A stretch of 41,670 nucleotides of DNA from positions 1 to 41,670 of the forward strand of contig NZ_QPJQ01000040.1 of assembly GCF_003337275.1 (NCBI RefSeq), read 5' to 3'. Positions 17,270 to 25,478 of the stretch are shown piece after piece. Origin of the DNA: Marinomonas foliarum. Its GTDB lineage: Bacteria > Pseudomonadota > Gammaproteobacteria > Pseudomonadales > Marinomonadaceae. The translations under genes and the position numbers were made by a program. Numbering within the stretch: position 1 is the first letter of the stretch; every line of letters starts with the position of its first letter. Below the pieces are notes generated by a model. The model made no database searches. It had not been told where the DNA came from and saw nothing but the letters and a program-made list of their open reading frames with translations.

Positions 17270-18463
17270 ATGTCCACTTTACTTGCCTTTGAAGATGCTC
17301 TAGAAGAGATTACACGCAGTGCCAGTGTCCTTGTAGAGCAGCAAACAATCCCACTTATAAACGCTGTTGGACGGACTCTAGCAAACAACGTGGTTGCCAG
17401 AATTTCTGTCCCACCTTATGATAACAGTGCAATGGATGGCTACGCACTTGCCTGCCAAGATTGGCAAGATGGCAAACGTTTTACCGTTAGTCAGCGTGTT
17501 GCCGCTGGCCAGCACCCTCAGCCTTTAATGCCAGGTACCTGTGCTCGTATTTTCACTGGCGCAAATATTCCTTCCGGTGCAGATACCGTTGTTATGCAGG
17601 AAAACACCGAGCTAGAAGGTGACAAAGTCATCTTTACTAAACAACCGACGTCTTCCGACAATATTCGACCGTTAGGGCAGGATATGCAGATCGGTCAAAC
17701 GGTTGTTAAGGTAGGTGAGAAAATTACGCCAATACACATTGGCCTTTTGTCTAGCCTTGGTATCACAGAGGTCATCGTCTACAAACAGTTGAATGTCGGC
17801 ATCCTCACAACAGGTGATGAGCTGATTCCTACTGGTGAGAAACTAAAAGAAGGCCAAATATATAATTCAAATGGCCCAATGTTAAGCGCGCTTGTAGCTC
17901 AAGCTGGTCATAACGTGAGCCATTGTTTACATACAGCTGATACACCCGAAGACACAAAAACAGCCTTAAAAACCTTGATGCAATCCTGTGATGTTATTCT
18001 TTCGTCTGGCGGTGTTTCTGTTGGCGAAGAAGACCATGTAAAAGACGCCTTGGAAAAACTGGGCAAAGTGCATTTATGGAAAATAGCCATTAAGCCTGGC
18101 AAACCACTTGTTCACGCCACGCTTCAAGGCATTCCTTTTCTTGGCTTACCCGGAAACCCAAGCTCAACGTTAGTAACCTATCATTGGTTCGCTCGTCTTT
18201 TGCTGTCAATTTGTGCGGGTCAAGTTGCGGAACTTCCCAAGTCTTATCCTGTAGATGCGGGCTTTAACCGCAATAAAGTAATACAACGAGATGAGTTTTT
18301 ACGAGTATCAATTGGTAAAGATGGGCTAGCTTACGCCCATCCACAACAAAGCTCTGGTGCCCTACTTGCAGCTTGTGAAAGCCAAGGGTATTTGCATGTA
18401 AAAGCAAACACTCAAATTGAATATGGTCACTCCTATTCTTTTTATCCTTTCTCTAGCTTCTAA
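17270..18463 (+). CDS. moeA: Molybdopterin molybdenumtransferase
   Basis: MoeA inserts molybdate into adenylylated molybdopterin to give active Mo-cofactor. The 397-residue protein shows the MoeA order: an N-terminal region with PPYDNSAMDGYA (residues 44-55), a domain with GANIPSGADTVVMQE, the MogA-like domain with GILTTGDEL and SSGGVSVGEEDHV, then GLPGNPSSTLVTY and a beta-barrel C-terminal domain. It is the last gene of moaA-moaB-moeA, followed by a hairpin terminator. A Mo-enzyme that would use the product, MsrP, is encoded at 703-1695. Confidence 0.95.
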   Translation: MSTLLAFEDALEEITRSASVLVEQQTIPLINAVGRTLANNVVARISVPPYDNSAMDGYALACQDWQDGKRFTVSQRVAAGQHPQPLMPGTCARIFTGANIPSGADTVVMQENTELEGDKVIFTKQPTSSDNIRPLGQDMQIGQTVVKVGEKITPIHIGLLSSLGITEVIVYKQLNVGILTTGDELIPTGEKLKEGQIYNSNGPMLSALVAQAGHNVSHCLHTADTPEDTKTALKTLMQSCDVILSSGGVSVGEEDHVKDALEKLGKVHLWKIAIKPGKPLVHATLQGIPFLGLPGNPSSTLVTYHWFARLLLSICAGQVAELPKSYPVDAGFNRNKVIQRDEFLRVSIGKDGLAYAHPQQSSGALLAACESQGYLHVKANTQIEYGHSYSFYPFSSF

Positions 18464-18498
18464 TTTTTCCCCTTTTCACTTATCTCACCTAAACTACT

Positions 18499-18529
18499 AA
18501 ATAGCATGCAGAAAACCTGCGTGCTATTT
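18499..18529 (+). terminator. Terminator of the moaA-moaB-moeA operon
   Basis: Thirteen-base arms AAATAGCATGCAG and CTGCGTGCTATTT pair fully, with one T:G pair, around an AAAAC loop. Three T follow directly. It lies 36 bp after the moeA stop. An in-frame ATG of the next open frame (18506) sits inside the stem, which argues against that start. Confidence 0.75.
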
Positions 18530-18553
18530 CCTCATAGAAAAGGCGAAATCAAA

Positions 18554-18979
18554 ATGAGAGATGCAGAATGGGAAAGCTCCCTTTATGACCATCAGCATGA
18601 GATGATAAAGCGTCTTGATGCCTATAGAAAGCGGCCATCTGGAGCAGGGTACAACAAAGATGAAACCATGGTGATCGAGCATTCATTTCAATTACTGGTT
18701 GCCTCTATGCTTGATCTTGCTCGATATGTGTTAGAACACCATTACAACGCGGAAGTAGTTTCACGTAGAGAAGTTTTAAATGCATTAGTTGCTCATAATG
18801 ATGTGACGTATGAACAAGCTGAACAGATACGTACTCTAATAGCATTAAGAGACAAGATTTTACATGATTATTTAGACGAGAATTTTGCCGATTTAGAAGA
18901 AGCAATGACATTAAGACGGTATGGATTGGTTGAAATACTAACCAAAGAATGGATAACGCGCTTATCAAGCACGCCCTGA
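18554..18979 (+). CDS. HepT/DUF86-like protein without a visible antitoxin partner
   Basis: The 141-residue, largely helical protein carries R-x4-H-x-Y (Arg99, His104, Tyr106 in LRDKILHDYL). This is the active-site motif of HepT toxins and related HEPN/DUF86 proteins. The general plan also recalls B. subtilis YutE. HepT toxins are ribonucleases silenced by MntA nucleotidyltransferases, which attach AMP to the motif tyrosine. No nucleotidyltransferase gene adjoins it here, so it may be a solitary domesticated protein. I choose the ATG at 18554 (AAAAGG upstream), because the ATG at 18506 lies in the terminator stem. Family placement is from motif and pattern only. Confidence 0.68.
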   Translation: MRDAEWESSLYDHQHEMIKRLDAYRKRPSGAGYNKDETMVIEHSFQLLVASMLDLARYVLEHHYNAEVVSRREVLNALVAHNDVTYEQAEQIRTLIALRDKILHDYLDENFADLEEAMTLRRYGLVEILTKEWITRLSSTP

Positions 18980-18998
18980 TAAACGGTCAAAGATAAAG

Positions 18999-19919
18999 CT
19001 AAATAGATGAATCTAGAAACGCTTGTCTCAATAAGCCACGAAACCAAACGTGGGCAGCATCTCTTTGAAAGCGTTCATGCCAAATCATCGAATAATCGAA
19101 CTCGCGCGTTCCAAATGGCAGCTCATACACAGCAATTTCAGATACTGTTGACGCCATGTCTTCAGCAAATAGCTTGGGGACTGTAAGTAGTAAATCACTG
19201 TCCATCACAACTCGAGCGGCTGGCACGAAATTCGGTAGATGGACAGAAACATGCCTCTTATGTCCCATTTTTTCGAGCTCTCTATCAACGGCAAAATACT
19301 CTCGACGCCCCAGCACCACTTGCACATGATCAGCTTTTAAATAACTATCTAACGTCAATTCCAGCTGAATATTCGGGTGATCTTTACGCGCTAAACAAAC
19401 TAGACGATCACTCTTTAAACGCATGGCACGTATGCTTGGTGGCGGTTCTTTTGATAATACAGCGACAGCAATATCAATATTGGTTTGATCTAGCTCTAAT
19501 ACTCTATCTTCATCCCAAGACTTTACATCAAGAATCGCATCAGGGGCTTGCTGCCGAAAAAGGTCTAATATCTTAGGTAGAACAGTCAAGGTTCCAAAAT
19601 CTGTTGTTGATAACACGAAGCGACGCTTACTTGTTTGAGGATCAAACTCACTAGGCTGAATAATGTTCTCAAGCCCTTTCAGCATATCGGATAATAGTGG
19701 CGCTAAATTCTGTGTTTTAGCGGTTGCAGACAGGCCGTGGGAGGTTCGGGTAAACAAGGGATCATCAAATAGGTCTCTCAATCGAGACAGTGAGCGACTG
19801 ACAGCTGGTTGAGATACATTTAGGCGTGTTGCTGCTTTGGTAACATTCAGCTCCTCAATAAGGACCTGTAAAACGTACAGCAAATTTAAATCCACATCGG
19901 ATAATCGAATCTCTGACAA
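18999..19919 (-). CDS. LysR-family transcriptional regulator
   Basis: The protein has an N-terminal winged helix-turn-helix (LNVTKAATRLNVSQPAVSRSL), a linker helix and two periplasmic-binding-like effector lobes. LNLLYVLQVL at the start and DDPLFTRTSHG after the helix-turn-helix place it near the NodD/NahR/LeuO-type branch. I prefer the TTG at 19919 (306 residues, GGGG 7 bases upstream) to the ATG at 19964. The ATG lacks a ribosome site and sits inside an inverted repeat that looks like an operator. Target and effector are unknown. It converges on the HepT-like gene and lies downstream of serB on the same strand. Confidence 0.85.
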   Translation of the reverse strand: MSEIRLSDVDLNLLYVLQVLIEELNVTKAATRLNVSQPAVSRSLSRLRDLFDDPLFTRTSHGLSATAKTQNLAPLLSDMLKGLENIIQPSEFDPQTSKRRFVLSTTDFGTLTVLPKILDLFRQQAPDAILDVKSWDEDRVLELDQTNIDIAVAVLSKEPPPSIRAMRLKSDRLVCLARKDHPNIQLELTLDSYLKADHVQVVLGRREYFAVDRELEKMGHKRHVSVHLPNFVPAARVVMDSDLLLTVPKLFAEDMASTVSEIAVYELPFGTREFDYSMIWHERFQRDAAHVWFRGLLRQAFLDSSI

Positions 19920-19934
19920 AACAGCACCCCAACT

Positions 19935-19973
19935 AAGCTTGTTATAATTATAACCAAGAATCATAACAAGCTT
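19935..19973. promoter_or_regulatory. Nested palindromes upstream of the LysR-type gene
   Basis: AAGCTTGTTAT (19935-19945) is repeated inverted as ATAACAAGCTT (19963-19973). Within and overlapping it is a perfect 14-bp palindrome GTTATAATTATAAC (19941-19954). The site lies 16-54 bp upstream of the preferred TTG start and suits autoregulation by a LysR-type dimer or tetramer. A hairpin role in RNA is the alternative. Confidence 0.45.
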
Positions 19974-20053
19974 TTAGAAAGGGCAATAGTACTCTCTCTA
20001 AGAAGACCTAAAAATAGAGGTATCGTGCTTTACCACATAACCCAAAGTAATAG

Positions 20054-20965
20054 TTATTTAGTCACATCTCGAATTTCAGCGGATGACATACCGAGTAAAT
20101 ACAAAATACCGTCTAGACCAAGGTTATTCATCGGACAAGGGGCCTTTTCTCTTACCAAAGGTTTTGCATGCAAAGCAACACCCAAAGCAGCATGATTAAG
20201 CATCAACAAATCATTCGCACCATCACCACACGCTATTGTTTGACTCCAATCCGACTTTTTCGCTTCAACAATATTTGTTAATAATAGTTTTTTACGTTCA
20301 CCATCAACAATATCGCCTAGATGGCGACCTGTTAATGCGCCATCTTGAATTTCGAGAACATTAGCATGCACTTCAGACATCCCGTAATCCGCCTGGACAC
20401 GATCAGCAAAATACGTAAAGCCACCTGATAAGATAGCGGTATGCCAACCATAATGATGCAGCACAGCCATTAAGGTGGAAATGCCATCCATATGCTGGAT
20501 ACGTTGATACACACTGTCCATAACATCACTGCTAAGGCCCTTTAATAAGGCTAAGCGCTGAACAAAGCTTTCAACGAAGTCTATTTCTCCACGCATAGCG
20601 CTCGCTGTGATCACTGAAATCTGCTCTCCAATCCCAGCATCAACTGCTAGCTCGTCCATTACCTCTGCCTTAATCAGCGTTGAATCCATATCAAAGACAG
20701 CAACACCTGCATTGTGGATATCCACCATAGTCGACTGATAAATATGGTCTATTCCAGTCTCATTAGATAACGCTAGCAACTCTGTGCGAATAACGGCACT
20801 ATTCGCCGCCTCACTAGCCAACATAACTTGTGCAACCGCAATGGGATCACCTGCTTCAGTAAGCAAACGAATTGCCCCTTGCAGACTGCGCGCGTCTAAC
20901 CAAGCGTTAAATTTATCAAGATATTCAGGGCTCAAAGCCCCCATAAGAGTAATACTGGCAGACAT
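20054..20965 (-). CDS. serB: Phosphoserine phosphatase
   Basis: SerB removes phosphate from O-phosphoserine, the last step of serine synthesis. It is a HAD-family hydrolase. The nucleophile motif is DMDST (after AVF), motif II is in LSGGFTYFAD, and motif III/IV is GDGANDLLML. An N-terminal ACT-like region (about 1-80) precedes the HAD core, as in other gammaproteobacteria. I start at MSASITLMGA with GGAGCG upstream, giving 303 residues; the frame extends 20 codons further without a ribosome site. It is divergent from the AhpA-like gene at 21110, the same arrangement as serB-ytjB in E. coli. Confidence 0.95.
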   Translation of the reverse strand: MSASITLMGALSPEYLDKFNAWLDARSLQGAIRLLTEAGDPIAVAQVMLASEAANSAVIRTELLALSNETGIDHIYQSTMVDIHNAGVAVFDMDSTLIKAEVMDELAVDAGIGEQISVITASAMRGEIDFVESFVQRLALLKGLSSDVMDSVYQRIQHMDGISTLMAVLHHYGWHTAILSGGFTYFADRVQADYGMSEVHANVLEIQDGALTGRHLGDIVDGERKKLLLTNIVEAKKSDWSQTIACGDGANDLLMLNHAALGVALHAKPLVREKAPCPMNNLGLDGILYLLGMSSAEIRDVTK

Positions 20966-21068
20966 AAACGCTCCTAATTTAATAAGACGCCTACTATAGC
21001 AAATCGTTTTCTTTTCGCTAAGCACCTGTTCTACTTTAAAGAATTCAGAAAATAGCCGTTATGATGTG

Positions 21069-21074
21069 TATACT
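21069..21074 (+). promoter_or_regulatory. Candidate extended -10 box for the AhpA-like gene
   Basis: TGTG directly followed by TATACT fits an extended -10 promoter about 35 bp before the ATG at 21110. The -35 region has no good match, as is common for extended -10 promoters. Confidence 0.4.
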
Positions 21075-21109
21075 TTAGTCATTGTTCTACGTGTTACCAA
21101 AGGAAATGA

Positions 21110-22546
21110 ATGGACATCCAGCCTAAAACCCATGCAATTCGTGCATTTATACGAGAGAAGCTCAGCGCATCAGTTGTCACCATTGCCACTTTTATTTCAT
21201 TAATGATTCTTACCGTCTGTATTTTTTGGTATACGATGACCCATGCCCTGGGAAACTATTTATCACAACAAACAGAAGTATTAGGTAGCAGTTTAGCAAC
21301 CCAAGCAGCTTTTAATGCTACACAGTCGATATTGAACAACGATTTATTAAGCCTTAATGTTTTGTTGAATCGACTAGTGGTTGACGACAATATATTAAGT
21401 GCTCGAGTCTATAACAAAAAAGACGAACTACTTGCAGAAGCCGACAGCGGTCATTCTGGAATGCAGTCTGAACAAGACTTTCGTCCTAACGACAAACGTC
21501 GAGTGTACAGTTCAAGCATCAAGTTTAGGGATGAAATTGTTGGTCATGTTCTTATTACTCTAGATAAAACCCCCGCCCAAGCGACACTCCAGCATTTGAA
21601 TAACCTTTTAATCGGTGTTGCTATTTTTACTTGTACCATAGCGTTATTAGTGATCATACTCGTCACCAAATGGCTACTCACTCCGGTGAATGAAGCAACA
21701 TCAGCGCTTATTGCTTACAGTAAAGGAAAAAGCCCTGCTGACATACCAGTACCTCCTTATAAAGAAGCACGAGCGCTACTGAAGGCTGTTACGATAGTAC
21801 AGGCAATAAAACCTCAAGAGGCGATCATAGAGAAAGCAAGCGAAGCGAAAGAAGAAAAAATAGCCGAGTTAGCAAAGCCTCAATTCGAAATGAATTTCGA
21901 AGCTATTTTTGAAGAATCTAGAAACCGTAGTTGCGTGTTGTATTTCGACATTCTTAACCTAAAAGAATGGCATGAGACCATGACGCCATTGCAAGTCGCT
22001 AACCTGTTAACTCCTGTTTATAGAGCTATGTTCCAAGCAAGTGAAATGTACTTAGGTCAAGTTCATCAGTATAAAAATGATTCGGCGATCATTCTTTTCA
22101 GCGCGCGTCATTGTGAGGATAATCTCTATATTAATGCTGTCTGTACTGCCCAGCTCTTTCTGGGCTTAATGGATAAATTACTTGAAAACGATTTGTACAC
22201 AAACATCCCCAAACTCAACTTTCATTTAGGCCTGCATCAAGGTAACCCCTACATAACCAATATGGTAAAAGAGAATCACTTTGAACCAGATGATATAGAA
22301 GCGCTCTTAAGCAACATTCATCAACTCAGTCGTTCAGAAAGCATGAACACCTTGGTTATTAGCGATGACATTTTCACCTTATCTCACATTCAAAACCGTG
22401 TTTTTACTGGGCTACCAGAGATAATAGAGGATGACGGCAACGAAATTTTAGCGTATGAAGTAAAAGGACTTTCTGACAAGTATAAACAACAAATTCAACA
22501 GTATGTTGAAGAGATCACCAACCCAGAACAACACCAAGACACCTAA
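21110..22546 (+). CDS. AhpA/YtjB-type membrane protein fused to a degenerate class III cyclase-like domain
   Basis: The 478-residue inner-membrane protein has helices at about 22-43 and 166-189 flanking a roughly 120-residue periplasmic loop, then cytosol. This half and its place opposite serB match the short AhpA/YtjB (Smp) proteins of about 210 residues. The extra half (about 262-455) reads like an adenylate/guanylate cyclase domain: CVLYFDILNL with Asp280, QYKNDSAIILFSA with Asp324 (both metal positions kept), FHLGLHQG, then IHQLSR where cyclases have VNLAAR. Arg408 is kept but the catalytic Asn seems to be His404. It may therefore bind nucleotide without cyclising it (inference). It has AGGA before the ATG. 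Confidence 0.72.
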   Translation: MDIQPKTHAIRAFIREKLSASVVTIATFISLMILTVCIFWYTMTHALGNYLSQQTEVLGSSLATQAAFNATQSILNNDLLSLNVLLNRLVVDDNILSARVYNKKDELLAEADSGHSGMQSEQDFRPNDKRRVYSSSIKFRDEIVGHVLITLDKTPAQATLQHLNNLLIGVAIFTCTIALLVIILVTKWLLTPVNEATSALIAYSKGKSPADIPVPPYKEARALLKAVTIVQAIKPQEAIIEKASEAKEEKIAELAKPQFEMNFEAIFEESRNRSCVLYFDILNLKEWHETMTPLQVANLLTPVYRAMFQASEMYLGQVHQYKNDSAIILFSARHCEDNLYINAVCTAQLFLGLMDKLLENDLYTNIPKLNFHLGLHQGNPYITNMVKENHFEPDDIEALLSNIHQLSRSESMNTLVISDDIFTLSHIQNRVFTGLPEIIEDDGNEILAYEVKGLSDKYKQQIQQYVEEITNPEQHQDT

Positions 22547-22566
22547 TAACCTAGTATTGCTTTGAT

Positions 22567-22606
22567 AAAAAAGAACCCCCAATGTTGGTTGTCCAACTAT
22601 TGGGGG
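22567..22606 (-). terminator. Terminator of rpoS
   Basis: CCCCCAATGTTGG pairs with CCAACTATTGGGGG (one bulged base) around a TTGT loop. On the minus strand it is followed by TTCTTTTTT. It lies 35 bp past the rpoS stop. In the plus direction the stem also follows the AhpA-like gene, but T follow only after 15 bases. Confidence 0.82.
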
Positions 22607-22641
22607 CCACTTCATATCTGTTTTTTTAACCGAGTACGCAA

Positions 22642-23643
22642 TCAATCATCGAGGCGGATAACATCGTCTAAAGCCAGCCCTTCCTTATCCATGATCAATC
22701 GCAGCTTGCGCAATGCCTCTACTTGAATCTGGCGAACTCGCTCACGAGTCAGACCTATCTCAGCACCAACATGCTCAAGTGTACTAGCCTCGTGACCTCG
22801 TAGCCCAAAGCGACGAGTAATCACCTCACACTGCTTCTCACTCAGTTCATTTAGCCACAATTCAATACTGTGGATAACATCACCATCTTGGCGATCAGCT
22901 TCAGGCCCTTGGTGAAGAGTGTCCGCTAAAATTTCAACCAAGCTTTTATCGTTATTCTCACCACCGAAAGTTGCATCTATCGAGCTTACCTTCTCATTAA
23001 GCCCAAGCATTTTCTGCACGTCTTCAACAGGACAGTCGAGCATTTCTGCAATTTCTTCGGCTCTTGGTTCATGATCTAGTTTCTGTGTTAGCTCACGAGC
23101 TGCCCGCAAATATACATTGAGCTCTTTAACAACGTGGATAGGCAAACGAATAGTTCGAGTTTGATTCATAATCGCACGCTCAATGGTTTGTCGTATCCAC
23201 CAAGTTGCATAAGTGGAAAAACGGAAACCTCGCTCAGGATCAAACTTCTCGACGGCACGAATTAAACCTAGGTTACCTTCTTCAATAAGATCCAATAAAG
23301 ATAAGCCTCTATTTAGGTAACGTCGTGATATTTTCACAACCAAACGCAAATTACTTTCTATCATGCGTTTACGTGCTTTTTCGTCACCCTTAAGAGAAAG
23401 GCGAGCGAAGTATACTTCCTCCTCTGCACTAAGCAGTGGTGAAAAACCGATTTCACTCAGATACAACTGAGTAACATCTAAATTGCGACTAGTATCAGCA
23501 TCCGCATATCGAGCATTTACTGCCGATTCAAATTCTTCGTCTACTAGATCCTCATTCTCGTCATACTCACTCACAGACTCGAAATCAAAATCCTCCGTAT
23601 TCGAAACTTTTGTTGCTTCTTTTTCCATATTTGCCAACTTCAT
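22642..23643 (-). CDS. rpoS: RNA polymerase sigma factor RpoS (stationary phase/general stress)
   Basis: The 333-residue sigma-70 family protein has an acidic N-terminus, region 1.2 ([21 protein letters not shown]), region 2 ([16 protein letters not shown] to [15 protein letters not shown]), region 3, and region 4 with the helix-turn-helix ([21 protein letters not shown]). The length matches RpoS rather than RpoD or RpoH. AAGGAGGGGG precedes the ATG. It follows nlpD by 31 bp, the conserved arrangement in which the main rpoS promoter lies inside nlpD; I did not locate that promoter. Confidence 0.97.
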   Translation of the reverse strand: MKLANMEKEATKVSNTEDFDFESVSEYDENEDLVDEEFESAVNARYADADTSRNLDVTQLYLSEIGFSPLLSAEEEVYFARLSLKGDEKARKRMIESNLRLVVKISRRYLNRGLSLLDLIEEGNLGLIRAVEKFDPERGFRFSTYATWWIRQTIERAIMNQTRTIRLPIHVVKELNVYLRAARELTQKLDHEPRAEEIAEMLDCPVEDVQKMLGLNEKVSSIDATFGGENNDKSLVEILADTLHQGPEADRQDGDVIHSIELWLNELSEKQCEVITRRFGLRGHEASTLEHVGAEIGLTRERVRQIQVEALRKLRLIMDKEGLALDDVIRLDD

Positions 23644-23674
23644 GCCCCCTCCTTAAAACGCCAATTCGCTTAAT

Positions 23675-24472
23675 TTATTTGGGTAAAACATCTAGCGGAT
23701 CGATCGGCTGACCATCACGACGTACTTCAAAGTGAAGAAGTGGTCTATCCTCTCCCTTACCACCAATAACAGCAAGAGAGTCGCCAGCACGAACATTTTG
23801 TTTTTCTTTTACCAAGATCCTTTCGTTATAAGCATAAGCACTAAGGTACACATCATTGTGTTTCACTATCACAAGATTTCCATATCCAATTAGACCACTG
23901 CCTGCATATACAACCGTTCCATCAGCTGCGGCTGTTATCAAAGCTCCTTCTGCTGCTTTTATATCTATACCTTTACTACTAACGCCGCTATTTGAAAAGC
24001 CCCTAGTGACCTGACCGTCTACTGGCCAGAACCAATCACTGGTGATTTTACTGTCTTTAGTGTCGCTCTTTGGTGACGTTACAGCTGTTTTAGTCGTTGT
24101 CGGCGTCACTGTTTTGACTGGTGTACTTTTCGCGCTCTGCACTATTAAAGGAGTTGAAGACGATGATGATTTCGGACTTACTGATGCGACAGATCCTCCA
24201 CTATTTACCAGACGAATTTTTTGCTTTGGATAAATTGTATAAGGCGCATCAATACGATTAGCTTTCGCTAAATCTCGATAGTCTAATCCGTAGCGAAAGG
24301 CAATAGAGAACAAGGTTTCACCACTTTGAACACGATGAATACCGGAAGATGGAATAGAAGAAACACTGGCATTATTCGATGCATATGTGCGGTTATTTTT
24401 CGCCGAATAATGGAGCACTTCATAAGAGCAACCAGATAAAAAAAGACAAAAAAAACCTAGCCAACCCATCAA
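23675..24472 (-). CDS. nlpD: NlpD, LysM/LytM-domain lipoprotein activator of cell-separation amidase
   Basis: The 265-residue lipoprotein has a lipobox LSGC (Cys15 or so), a LysM domain binding peptidoglycan (about 45-90), a Ser/Thr-rich linker and a LytM/M23 domain (about 150-262). The zinc ligands are missing: the HxxxD position reads KGID, and the HxH position reads LLHFE. The domain therefore acts as an activator (of AmiC-type amidase in the family), not a peptidase. The start is uncertain: TTG at 24472 or ATG at 24469, both without a ribosome site. The frame is open upstream with basic residues that would make a better signal sequence. rpoS follows. Confidence 0.93.
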   Translation of the reverse strand: MMGWLGFFCLFLSGCSYEVLHYSAKNNRTYASNNASVSSIPSSGIHRVQSGETLFSIAFRYGLDYRDLAKANRIDAPYTIYPKQKIRLVNSGGSVASVSPKSSSSSTPLIVQSAKSTPVKTVTPTTTKTAVTSPKSDTKDSKITSDWFWPVDGQVTRGFSNSGVSSKGIDIKAAEGALITAAADGTVVYAGSGLIGYGNLVIVKHNDVYLSAYAYNERILVKEKQNVRAGDSLAVIGGKGEDRPLLHFEVRRDGQPIDPLDVLPK

Positions 24473-24542
24473 GCGGGTTAGCGATAAAATATTCTGTCTA
24501 TTCGCTACACTACAAAAAATAGCTCATCACCTTAACTGCCAC

Positions 24543-25478
24543 TTACAACCCATTATTTACATTTGTGTCTTTTCGTAAAAAAATGTAAGAAATGAGAACC
24601 ACACTCAAAAACCCCATAAAAACAAAGACTACGGGAAGCAAAAAATCCATTGGCCAATAAAAATTGATACCATTCCAAGGCAAAATCAAATGCTCTTGTA
24701 TAGGGTATTTCTTATCCCCAATTAGCGCCCACTCATCTGTCACTTTCCACGGCCACACCTTTACTAGCGCACCTAGCATAACACCTGTTAAAACAGAGAG
24801 AGTCATGGACCTTACATGATTAAGTAAATAACGCAGAATTTTAGAAAAGCTCAACAGCCCTATCAGTGCTCCCGCTGCAAAAGTGGCAATCACGGCAAGA
24901 TCGACACTCTTAACTGCAGACAGAATAAATCCATACATCCCCATCATCAGCAACAGAAAACTCCCGGAAATCCCAGGCAAAATCATTGCACAAATGGCAA
25001 TCATCCCAGAGAAAAACACCATAATAAGGGATGTGTTCAGTTGAGTGGGAACCAGTAATGACAAACTAGAACCTATCGCAATCCCAACAATAAGGCCCGC
25101 AAAATGCCTATGGGTAAAGCCTTCTATTTGACTAATTAAAAAATAAGCAGACGCTAAAATAAGGCCAAAAAAGAAGCTCCATAGATAGCTGGGGTATTCT
25201 AATAAAAGATGTGTAATTAAACCCGCCAGCAAGAAAATACTGGTCACAATTCCAGCCCCCAATGATAATAAGAAAGCACCATCAAAATGCTGCCACAAAG
25301 CTTTGACGTTGCCTTTAAATAACATACATAAGCTATCTTTATTAACGCCACTCAAGGCATTAATAAGGCGTTCATAAACTCCTAAAATGAACGCAATCGT
25401 ACCACCAGAAACACCCGGGACAATATCAGCCGCGCCCATCAATACGCCACTCAAGTACACTTTCAGCCATTTAGGCAT
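24543..25478 (-). CDS. DUF368 membrane protein, probable undecaprenyl-phosphate transporter
   Basis: The 311-residue polytopic protein contains the two DUF368 signature repeats: GAADIVPGVSGGTIAFILG (near residues 15-33) and CAMILPGISGSFLLLMMG. Proteins of this family (PopT) have been reported to flip undecaprenyl phosphate back across the inner membrane for cell-wall and surface-polymer synthesis. I start at MPKWLKVYL, with AAGGA upstream inside the end of pcm, an 8-base overlap that suggests translational coupling. It sits between pcm and nlpD in the rpoS cluster. Confidence 0.88.
   Translation of the reverse strand: MPKWLKVYLSGVLMGAADIVPGVSGGTIAFILGVYERLINALSGVNKDSLCMLFKGNVKALWQHFDGAFLLSLGAGIVTSIFLLAGLITHLLLEYPSYLWSFFFGLILASAYFLISQIEGFTHRHFAGLIVGIAIGSSLSLLVPTQLNTSLIMVFFSGMIAICAMILPGISGSFLLLMMGMYGFILSAVKSVDLAVIATFAAGALIGLLSFSKILRYLLNHVRSMTLSVLTGVMLGALVKVWPWKVTDEWALIGDKKYPIQEHLILPWNGINFYWPMDFLLPVVFVFMGFLSVVLISYIFLRKDTNVNNGL

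Noticed and set aside
18506..18553. Upstream ATG (18506) as start of the HepT-like protein
   Set aside because: It lies within the moeA terminator stem, has no ribosome site, and adds a cysteine/histidine-rich stretch unlike the family.
18000..19000. MntA-type antitoxin partner for the HepT-like gene
   Set aside because: Neither strand within 1 kb contains a nucleotidyltransferase motif (Gly-Ser followed by Asp-x-Asp). The neighbours are moeA and a LysR regulator.
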